Source: Phoronis australis (taxonomy: Eukaryota; Phoronida; Phoronidae). From it: a DNA stretch of 24,867 nucleotides. The DNA is taken from assembly GCA_002633005.1 (NCBI GenBank), contig NMRA01000263.1:203389-228255 (forward strand), in the 5' to 3' direction. Below, piece after piece: positions 10,101 to 18,214 of this stretch. A program made the position numbers and the translations under genes. Position 1 is the first letter of the stretch; each line of letters starts with the position of its first letter. The notes under the pieces are model-generated. The model worked only from the letters and a program-made list of their open reading frames with translations. It was not told where the DNA came from and did not search any database.

Positions 10101-11075
10101 CATACTATAGATATGCATGAAAAGGAAACTGCCAAGTCTATTTTCAGTTGGTAAAAAACGCTGTGTCCGATATTTGAGAAATATAATGGTTGCCAAAATT
10201 GCCCATGTCCCAATTTTTACAATAAAAAAATCAATTTTGACTTGATTTTGAATGTTCCAAGTTTTAGAGACTGGAGATTTTACCGATATATATGTTTTAA
10301 AGAAATGCTCATCAACACTTTATTACGTAGGTTGCTGGCTGTCTGTTGCTATCTTTAAATTACAACAGTGCTAATTAACACTTGATCACGTAAGTTGCTG
10401 CTTGTCACTTTAAAACATATTGCTTCGTTGGACTGCAGCCAACAGCTAAATATGGATCGTATTTGTGAGAAAACAGCATTTGCTTCTAATACGCTTTTGT
10501 CTGCAGTTTTCTACAATCTGTAGATTTTTCGATATTCTGATTTCTGTGAAAGAAGCTTTGAAGGCTAAAGGTATAAAATGTTACTCTGTGGATTGTGACA
10601 AAACTGCCACAGACTGTGAAACAACCAGTAAGGGGAATGATGACATGCACAGCAGTTTGGACTGTGGATTCTCTCTTGTTAGGCCCGAATTCCTATCCCT
10701 GTATTGACTGTCATATTACAAGCATTGTACTAATGGTCTGTTGCCTCCTTGTGCTCAGGTAGGGAGGGAATGTTGTGTGTGTGTGATCAGCGCCCTCTTG
10801 GAAAGCAGTGGTCTACACTTTTAATCATGTAATAAAAGTTGTAATAGACAGCTTTGTTGCCTATCAAATATTTGTTTCCTTGACTTAACACAGCTCCTCT
10901 CATTGATGCTGTGTTTCTTGAATACGCGCGTCTCATGTGCTCGTTGCAGCTGTCTAGTGCTGCAAGATACTACTGTACACAGGCCGGCCAGAAGGGGGCA
11001 CTGTTTGCCAAGGAAGTAGACATTATTTTCAGTGGAGGTGATGATGCGTCAACCAAAACGGAGCAAGATGTCTGA
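6938..11075 (+). CDS. WDR11: WDR11 C-terminal part, four exons (join 6938-7130, 8580-8660, 9192-9336, 10894-11075)
   Basis: WDR11 is a large protein with two WD40 propellers followed by a helical C-terminal region. From family knowledge it works at the trans-Golgi with FAM91A1 in capturing endosome-derived vesicles, and it is linked to Hedgehog signalling. The four exons joined give about 199 residues of the C-terminus. They include KLVATNLIASSKLSEG, DACRYLQTYG, RWVDHLCTPNVNQKSKAVL, FDRAALFLESCLEF, and PLIDAVFLEYAR leading to a TGA. These match the vertebrate WDR11 tail as I remember it, in the same order. Junction phases agree throughout: phase 0 after exons 1 and 2, phase 1 after exon 3. 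The incoming junction is phase 2, so the protein continues upstream of the window's recognisable exons. The last residues (DDASTKTEQDV) are acidic and family-variable. The gene converges on the receptor on the other strand. Confidence 0.92.
7131..8579 (+). other. WDR11: WDR11 intron with a minisatellite
   Basis: A GT-AG intron of 1449 bases, donor GTATGT, acceptor CTATCTGTTGCAG. About 420 bases of it are the minisatellite at 7519-7938. Nothing else recognised. Confidence 0.85.
7519..7938. repeat. 31-bp minisatellite with a 97-bp higher-order unit
   Basis: Thirteen copies of a 31-base unit built around GGACAGGGTGCAGCCTGGCAG followed by a TGTGTGTAAT spacer. Core starts fall at 7528, 7559, 7590, 7625, 7656, 7687, 7722 and onward. 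Spacings of 31, 31 and 35 repeat once, so 7524-7620 and 7621-7717 are two copies of a 97-base block. The long - strand open frames over this array (about 113 and 161 codons of repeated LHPVYYTHCQAAP-type peptide) follow from the period and are not genes. It lies inside a WDR11 intron. Confidence 0.97.
8580..8660 (+). CDS. WDR11: WDR11 exon encoding the RWVDHL motif
   Basis: A phase-0 exon of exactly 27 codons between the acceptor TTGCAG and the donor GTATGG. It encodes ASLSYSECSEVMKRWVDHL then CTPNVNQK. The RWVDHLC.P.VNQK string is strongly characteristic of WDR11. Confidence 0.93.
9192..9336 (+). CDS. WDR11: WDR11 penultimate coding exon
   Basis: The acceptor TCATTTCAG precedes 9192. The exon has 48 codons plus one base and encodes SKAVLILLSLGQFYKVVEML and GMHQFDRAALFLESCLEF, then KLIQRTDES. 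It ends in phase 1 at a T before GTATCCTTTA, which is a U12-type donor rather than the usual GTRAGT. Reading past this donor meets a stop within four codons, so splicing here is required for the conserved tail. Confidence 0.92.
9337..9345 (+). promoter_or_regulatory. U12-type 5' splice site
   Basis: GTATCCTTT directly follows the last exon base. This is the U11/U12 snRNP recognition consensus for GT-AG U12 introns. Confidence 0.88.
10876..10884 (+). promoter_or_regulatory. U12-type branch site
   Basis: TTCCTTGAC agrees at all positions with TTCCTTRAY. The A at 10883 is 11 bases from the acceptor junction, inside the narrow spacing window known for U12 introns. Confidence 0.85.
10894..11075 (+). 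CDS. WDR11: WDR11 last coding exon
   Basis: Two bases complete the split Ser codon, then 59 codons and TGA at 11073-11075. The exon encodes PLIDAVFLEYARLMCSLQL, then ARYYCTQAGQKGALFAKEVD and a variable tail ending DASTKTEQDV. The acceptor after TTAACACAG is the only one nearby that joins in frame to the phase-1 donor at 9336. A second AG at 10948 would lose the conserved IDAVFLEYAR segment. Confidence 0.9.
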
Positions 11076-11520
11076 ACAAGATTATTTTTTGCTTGTCAAA
11101 TCTTTGGTTATGATTTTTCAAATTATTGTAAAATTCCTTAATTGTCATTTTATTCTCATGCAAAAATTTGTGTTTTTTTTCTGTAACTTTAAAACATTTG
11201 AAAATATGTGGTGATCAGTAAAATGCATTTCAATAGTATAGATCATTTTGGAAGTTCATGGCAAGTGATCCAGACATGCGTGTGTCATACTAGTGCTAGC
11301 CACAAAGACAAGCTCAGCACATTATGGAAGTTTGTCTGTATGAAGATTTTTTCTCTTCAATGAAAAAATGTTGTAACGTTTCTCAGTGTCTTGAGTCAAT
11401 TGTTAACACTACAAGTTGTGTTGTACTTGCCTTTGTAATAATGTTCATTTGAGGGCAATTGAAGTTTTTGAATCATCAAAATTTATGTTTGTTAATAAAT
11501 TATTACCTACATACCTTCAG
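11076..11520 (+). other. WDR11: WDR11 3' untranslated region (inferred)
   Basis: AT-rich sequence following the stop codon. The first canonical AATAAA is at 11494-11499, followed by a T- and GT-rich stretch (TTGAATGTTGGTTTCATTGTG), as expected for a cleavage site. The UTR would be about 440 bases. Inferred from signals only. Confidence 0.55.
11494..11499 (+). terminator. Candidate polyadenylation signal for WDR11
   Basis: AATAAA, the first canonical hexamer after the WDR11 stop codon, with GT-rich sequence 35-65 bases downstream. Confidence 0.5.
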
Positions 11521-12037
11521 TTTATCTTTTGAATGTTGGTTTCATTGTGCAAAATATAAAATTTACAAATAACTGGTGTTATTGGTGTTTTTAAACTTGG
11601 AAATTTAATATTGAACATCCATGTTTTACACTCTATGACTGCAGGGAGTCAGAAACATTAGCACATCAAACTAGTTCACAGACCTTTAAAATGTGACTCT
11701 GAAACTGTGCTTTCTTATGTCCGATAAATGTCAGGCATACTGTTCAATTTTGCTAATTTTGGACAACAAAATACAAAATTGTCTCTTTCAATGTTTTAAA
11801 AGGGCTTCTAGTATTTTTCTGAATGCCTGCATACATAATTCTGTACAATATACTGTATGTATTGCATTTTGAAAAAATACGCGAGGGTTGACACTTAATT
11901 TCTGTAAAAAGGTATTGTGTAATTGAAAGTCGTAATTTGTCAAATATTCAACTGTCATTCGAAGTATTCTAGACCTTGTTAGGAGACCTTGTTGGGAGTG
12001 TCGTGACATTTCAGCTCAATTCTGCCATCTTTAATGA

Positions 12038-12191
12038 AATATTAATAGCAGAACATCATAGCGTGTAATATTAATAGCAGAACATCATAGCGTGTAATAT
12101 TAATAGCAGAACATCATAGCGTGTAATATTAATAGCAGAACATCATAGAGTGTAATATTAATAGCAGAACATCATAGCGTGTAATATTAAG
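12038..12191. repeat. 29-bp tandem repeat, five copies plus a partial
   Basis: Units of AATATTAATAGCAGAACATC followed by ATAGCGTGT start at 12038, 12067, 12096, 12125 and 12154, with a partial start at 12183. Copies are almost identical, differing by one G/A change (ATAGAGTG in one copy), so the array is young. Confidence 0.97.
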
Positions 12192-14148
12192 CATTCTGCT
12201 CTATACACTTTTGGTGCAGTTTTTGCCTAAAAATACCTTGTTACCTAGGAAACCTTAGTTTGTATTGTCTCTATGTGTTACTATGGTTTCAATGTCCCAT
12301 GAATATATTACAAATTACACAATACCAAATTTTTTGTAGAGCTTTTCGAAGCCATCTACATTCCTTTTTTATCTTTCATGATGGAAAATTCTGTTTAGTA
12401 GAAAGTAATACTTCTCTTGTTTTGTTATGATTTTGATTTTTTGTTAAAGCTGCATTTTGCTTTGCTAAGCTGGTTTAAAAAATACAAAAATCAAGTTCAC
12501 AATTTTACTCTCATAAAATCAGTCTCAAAATAACTCTTGCTGTGTTAGAACATCAAAACCAAAAACAAACGCTTTACAGTTTATAGAGGTTAGCCAATCC
12601 TAAAATTGTGAATTCAAAAATGGCACACATATGCGTTGCTTGTGACTCAAAAAAATAACAGGAATGGAATCTGTCACGGTAAGATAACTTTTAAGAGAGT
12701 AAAAGAATCGTTGACTTTTACTTTTAGCCTGGGTGGAATACAGCTTTAACCTATGGTTATTCTGAACAGGCTTAACTGTGAAAAACGGTTGTAAGATGTT
12801 GTTTATTGGTTGCCAATATGGTGAAATAAAAAATGTTTAGGGCATCTGTTGTTTTACAGTTTATTACACCAGCCGTCATTTATCCGCATAAAATGTGAAT
12901 GTTAAAACAGCCGCGTCATGTTGGAAACTCACTTAGTATTGTCACCACCTTTGCCCACTGGGAGAGCAAAAAAGCAAGTAAAACTATTTAATAAGGTATT
13001 TTTTATGAAGTTTAACATGTGCCAAGATGTGGCCCAGAAGGAGTCTCCTTACAAAGGCATACGATTGTGGGCAGAGGCCCACGTTGTCAATACTTCAAAT
13101 AAATCTCTTGGTAATTATGAATTCCTTCTTAACATGACTCTAGTAATACTTGATCACGTTTTGAAGAACTGTCTTAATAGTTGATCAAGATGCTTTTGAT
13201 TTCAAAAAGTTTAATTTTATCAAAATTTGTCTATTCATCATAGCTGTGTACATATCTTGGGTAGAATACAGGCTATCCATTTGAAAGTGAGCTTATGGTT
13301 TTTGCTTGGAAATTTTCAACAAGATGTTTCAATTTTTTCTACTACAACACAACCTTTGGTGCAAGCCAGCAGCATTTGTTCATAAGGTTGGTGTTTAATT
13401 ACTTAATGCTGCTGTCGCTCAATTCTGCATAACAGCAACTGCATACAGAAGGCAGTTATTTTGAAACTTGAGTTGGGGAACTTCCATGGAAATATCATTG
13501 GTGGATACTTCTTTTGGGAACATAAAAATTATTAAAAAATTCTACAAACTACTGATTCGAGTTCAGGTTAGCTCAGACTATTCGTTTTAGTTTTACAGAA
13601 TTTGGTTGCAGTTAAAATGCTGCAAAATCCAAGCATTGTCAGAGGCATAAACCAACTACTTTCAAACATTTTAGTCGTTAATTTGTGTTTAGTGCTTCAT
13701 ATTGTTCTAATGAACTAATTTATGGACTTGCTTTGGAAATGATCCAGTATCTTTCTATATGCCTCCCAAGAATAAGCACAATTTTTCAGAGAGAATGTAA
13801 CCAGTGAATTAATAAAACAAAATGTGTGAAGTATGCGCAGGAGAATGGATTGCGCTTCCTATCCATAATTGATGAAAACTGTAAATAAGATATTGTAAGA
13901 TAATACATTCACGATGATGTGAAATTCATCCATCCTTTGATCACAGAATGCGTTTACCCAGTTTTTATTGATCTTAATTACAACAGCCGTCTCGGAAGGA
14001 TTCAGTTCTAAAACATTGTCTTCAAAATTGCGCAGTTTGTATCGAGACTGTCCGAGAAAAAGGAATAAACCATGTGGGAATAAACATCCTCTGCATGCCA
14101 TATTTGTTGGTTCTACTGTACTTATAGTATGTTTTTGTTGTACTTCAA

Positions 14149-14215
14149 ATGGAATTGAGCAATAAGTATACTGCCAATAACATGGAATTGAGCAATGAGT
14201 GTACTGCCAATAACA
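14149..14215. repeat. 33-bp tandem duplication
   Basis: Units beginning ATGGAATTGAGCAAT start at 14149 and 14182. Each ends with TACTGCCAATAAC, and a third truncated ATGGAA follows at 14215. Confidence 0.85.
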
Positions 14216-15789
14216 TGGAACTTGTTAAAGGTGCTGCAAACCTACCGCTGTCCAAGAAACTTCCATTGAGACCACTTGCCATAATAAAATTGGTCTCAAC
14301 TTGTTCCTTACTCAAGTAATGATTTTGGCCTGATAAGGATTGACAATTCCTTATTGCTGGAGACCATACAAGGTGAACACAATGACACGGCACCATCAAT
14401 TAATTTGTAAAGCCTTGTACTAACTAAAAAATTACATACGTTTTGACTAACAAAGAATTCGAGACCAATTTATACTGGTTAGTTGTCTGAATAAAAATTT
14501 TGATTCGGTGGCAGAAGGCAGGTTTGTAGCTGTTTTAACGTAAGCAATAGCCCATGCATGTTGTAAGCGAAATAACAGTCTGAGAGAGTTCAGCGAGTTG
14601 ACACGCGATCATAAACATAGTGGATCATACACATAGCAGATGGAAGTTAGCATGAGGCACAAATGTACAGCTTTATTCAGTCACCCATCATTTACAGTAA
14701 ATCTAGTAATACTGAAACAGTTTTACAAAATGATCACCATCTATAATTGTGGCACAATACTGCTGAGAAGGCTTTTCTCAACAACAAGGCTCTTATTTAG
14801 AAACAACTGCTGTTTTAACCTAACTGCTTCCTGTACCAGATTTTAATACCATGTGTACAAAAACGCCTTAAATTTGCTAGTGTTTCCTGCTCGAAAATAG
14901 ATATCAAAGACATGTCTGTAGAGATTTTCATGTCTTTATGCTAAATCCTTGAAAATCAGAAAGCCAAATTAAAACAAATTGTCATGAGACCGTCCTCTAG
15001 CTTAGCATAATATGCACCTTAGCATAATATGCACCATAAGACAATGCAATTAAGTGTTTGTATTAAAATGGTCGTTTTTGGCATGATTTAAACTGCGTTC
15101 TTACAAGTACAATTAGTTATGTATAAGCTCATAACTGTTATGAATTTGTCCATTTCTGCAACAATGAGAATTAGAGGACATGTCCTTAATTACTCTAGTA
15201 ACCTTGGTAACCTAGTTACCCAATTTATTTGCTTGTTACCATGGGCGACCAAGCATATCCATGTCACTTGACAGAGCCTTAGCAGACTAAAATATAAATT
15301 ATAATACACTGTACATTAGTATCAATAATGACTAGTCTTAATTATCACTATTCTTAGTATTCTCCACTAAGTTGTACATTTCCCAGCAGGGGGACGGCCG
15401 GATGAACTTTGAACTGACCAACTTTGAATGGCCAACAGCGCATCAAAGCTGGAATATACCAAACACCAAAACTTATCCACTGGATAATTTTGTTGCTTAT
15501 CAACTCAAACTCAACGGGAGACCACAGCACATCAATGCTGTTACACAACTGAGCACAACTTCCACCACTCAAAAACAAGAAAATGAACCATTGCTAAGAA
15601 AATCCTTTTACAAACATATACCTGCCGACAAGCAAGTCAGTATGTAGACAAATTTAAGCAAGATGGCACCTGAGAGTAAACTATTTACACGTTTTCATTA
15701 TGGGACACAGTTGCCATAGACAAGCAGAGCAGCTATGTAGCACTGTATTAGTAACTACTCTCCTTGTGCACAACAAACACAATACAGTA

Positions 15790-15946
15790 GTTGTTTAACC
15801 TGCGGCTCATTTATGGGTAATGAGACAGGCCCAGGTGACAGTGGTTGTTAAACCTGAGGCTCATTTCTGGGTAATGAGACAGGCCCGGGTGACAGTGGTT
15901 GTTAAACCAGTATCTCATTTCTGGGTAATGAGACAGGCCCAGGTGG
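15790..15946. repeat. 54-bp tandem repeat, three copies
   Basis: Units beginning GTTGTTWAACC start at 15790, 15844 and 15898. Each contains TGGGTAATGAGACAGGCCC. The last copy diverges after AGGTGG. Confidence 0.93.
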
Positions 15947-16503
15947 ATGATCAATGAATAGGGAAATAAAATTAAACCTGGGCAGCTTTTAAAAAGCCAT
16001 GCATGACAAATCTAATAAACCGATCAAACTGGTTACAATACCGAGAGAGTCTGATAACCACTGCATGACAGTTCCTACACACAACTTACTTTAATTCTAC
16101 ATAATTTGCAAAACTTTTGCACCTAATTTTTGCTAAATACATATGTGTGCCCTTTAAAAAACGTACATGTACGTCATGTAGTGTTTGTTCAAAAATATTA
16201 CCAGTATTTTCCATACAAATCCAGCTTATCTATGAACTTGTGGTCAATTGCCACGCTGAACATTCTACATGTTGGCACTAATACCCTGTCCAGTCCATCA
16301 CAGCACAGCACATACACACCTCCTATAGACGCTCAAGAGTGAGAGCTTGGGCTAAAAACCTGCTCTTAATCGTAAATATTAAGAAACCTGAGAACAAACA
16401 TAACATGTTAAGCTATTCAGCAGGTCAGCCTACTTTACGAAATGTGTTGAAATAATGTTGACCTGTCTGCAAAGATGCACTATAATCTGTCATGGTTAAT
16501 AGA

Positions 16504-16605
16504 TGGCCAACCAGATACTTACAGCCCCACCTCCATCACAATCTAACCATTGATTGGCCAACCAAATACTTATAGGCCCACCTTCATCACAATCTAACCA
16601 TTGAC
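16504..16605. repeat. 51-bp tandem duplication
   Basis: Units beginning TGGCCAACCA.ATACTTA start at 16504 and 16555 and share CATCACAATCTAACCATTGA. The duplication lies in the presumed 3' flank of the receptor gene. Confidence 0.88.
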
Positions 16606-17409
16606 TGGCGAAGTCAGTGTCTGCAGAACATATCAAACACCTGTCAAAGCACGCCATCTCAGACATTAGAATCATATTTTGGGACACAGCAGTTTTCAAA
16701 AACTCAACAGATGCATACTGAAATGGAAAGTAACCGTCAAAATGTGGGCATGGCTCCTTCACAGAGAGTATTCTGGTTTGCAATCTAGTTGGTCAATGTG
16801 TGGTCACGGTAGGAGTAAAGTGACAGCTTGCCTAAATTGAAACAGCTGCGAATGCTTTTCTCCATTTCTGGCGTAACTTGCCTACAAGCTTTCAAAGGCA
16901 CCGGACATGTATGAAAACTGACATTCCAGTTTTCACTTTTTGAAAACTGCTGTTCCTAAGTTATATCATTTACCAACATATCACACTTGGATAAACTGTA
17001 GAGCATTATGCTTTATGGCAGTCTACTCAATAACAGCCTATCGATTAGCAATGAGCGACAAACACGGCACACTCACAGAGACAGGAGATTTGATTCTTAT
17101 CTGAAGTTCGTTTCAGCATATTTCCACAGTAACACAAATCCAGCCACATGGCAGCTTCCCAAACAATACACAACAATTCTACTACATAGTCAAACCTGGT
17201 GTGAAGTAGCCAAACACCAGACATTACGCTGTTCTCATATATTCGTGTATCAGATTTCACTGAAAGATGCACCAACTATATGCGCTACTTCAACAAATCT
17301 GACACAGAGTTCCCACATAACAATCCATCCCTCTATGATCCCTCTGCCTGTCAACATTCGTTTGTGTTGAATTCAATGTAACTGAGTCTATTCACCAGTA
17401 GCAGTGGTC

Positions 17410-18214
17410 TCACACACGCTCAGCAGGCGTTTTTAATTCCAACACCTCCTTCATCAGTGGCTGGATTCCCTGGGGGTTCACCTTGAGCAACACTTGAGAG
17501 TGCTCCTCGTTCAAATTACGAATGTCTGTCAGCTTCATGAGCAGTTTTGGAAAGAGTAAGCGCACATGCTCTATGGGGTACTTTGATTCCAGATAGCGTT
17601 TAAGTAACATGGCATACTTCTCCTGCTCAAATGACACAATCTCCTTGAAGTCGAGACACGGCCGGTCAGGTGAGAACAACGAGATCATGAGCAACAGGAT
17701 CAGTGTCGTCTCATCCGCCTTCAACTCGACTGCGAGGTGCTTGACGAACTTCATATGCTCATCAAAGAGTCCAACTCGTGTTAGCTCCTCCTCTGACATC
17801 GTGGATGTACTGGGATTATCGCTGGCATCCAGGAAGGCATGTTTCTCCTTGTTATAAGACAACACTGAGCGGAGAATCAGCAGCTCAATGCTGCCACCCT
17901 TCAACAGTGCCATCTGCGTCGCTTGCGGTAGACTTTTGAATGTCTTAATCTTTTTTGACATATCAATGACGCGCCGGACACTGACCTCGGCCACGTTGAC
18001 CAGGTCCTGGTAATCTGTTCGTGTGATGTCACGAGGCTGTATCGAGCCAACGCAGATCTCTAACGAGCTGTTATATGCCGACGTCACCTCATCAATCATC
18101 ATCATCTCTTCCATAGTCAGCATACGTGACGGTGACATCGGGTAGTCCGTACTCGTCACGTCACCATTCTCAGTCTTGATGACGATCCCTTGTTTCTCCA
18201 GCTCGCGCACCCGT
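17410..18214 (-). CDS. HR96: Receptor exon 3: hinge and ligand-binding domain
   Basis: The acceptor CTTGGTTTCAG is followed by A, which completes an AG|A Arg codon, then 267 codons and the TGA at 17412-17410. The single exon holds hinge and ligand-binding domain. Features in order are RVRELEKQG, the acidic helix MLTMEEMMMIDEVTSAY, the helix 3-5 signature, the internal helices KFVKHLAVELKADETTLILL and YAMLLKRYLESKYP, and AF-2 near the end. The intact charge-clamp Glu (E365) suggests ligand-dependent activation is retained. The tail after AF-2 is only nine residues. Confidence 0.95.

Larger units (their letters stand above)
9337..10893 (+). other. WDR11: U12-type (minor spliceosome) intron of WDR11
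   Basis: The donor is GTATCCTTTA at 9337-9346, an exact match to the U12 GTATCCTTT consensus. A branch-site match TTCCTTGAC lies at 10876-10884 (consensus TTCCTTRAY). Its branch adenosine at 10883 is 11 bases before the first exon base, and the end is CTTAACACAG with no long pyrimidine tract between branch and AG. The intron is phase 1, the phase favoured by U12 introns. It is 1557 bases long and contains a coding-like stretch near 10507-10627 that does not fit the splice phases. Confidence 0.88.
11521..17409. other. Intergenic space between convergent genes
   Basis: About 5.9 kb of AT-rich sequence between the WDR11 end (+) and the receptor stop codon (-). It includes the receptor's 3' untranslated region, whose end I cannot place. 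The nearest minus-strand variant signal, ATTAAA, is at 16095-16090, and a canonical AATAAA is at 14677-14672. Open frames at 12918-13184, 15372-15647 and 17008-17370 (+), and 14145-14399 and 16496-16783 (-), match no family I recognise. Several small tandem arrays are listed separately. Confidence 0.5.

Noticed and set aside
12038-12191. Regular repeats that could suggest a CRISPR array
   Set aside because: Units are contiguous with no unique spacers, and the context is an animal genome; it is a plain tandem repeat.
12918-13184. 88-codon + strand frame in the intergenic space
   Set aside because: No motif or neighbour supports it; the region is AT-rich and non-coding in other respects.
17008-17370. 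120-codon + strand frame starting with ATG just beyond the receptor's stop codon
   Set aside because: Lies antisense to the presumed receptor 3' UTR, has low-complexity T/H/S composition and no family resemblance. Kept out for lack of evidence, though it is the longest unexplained frame.
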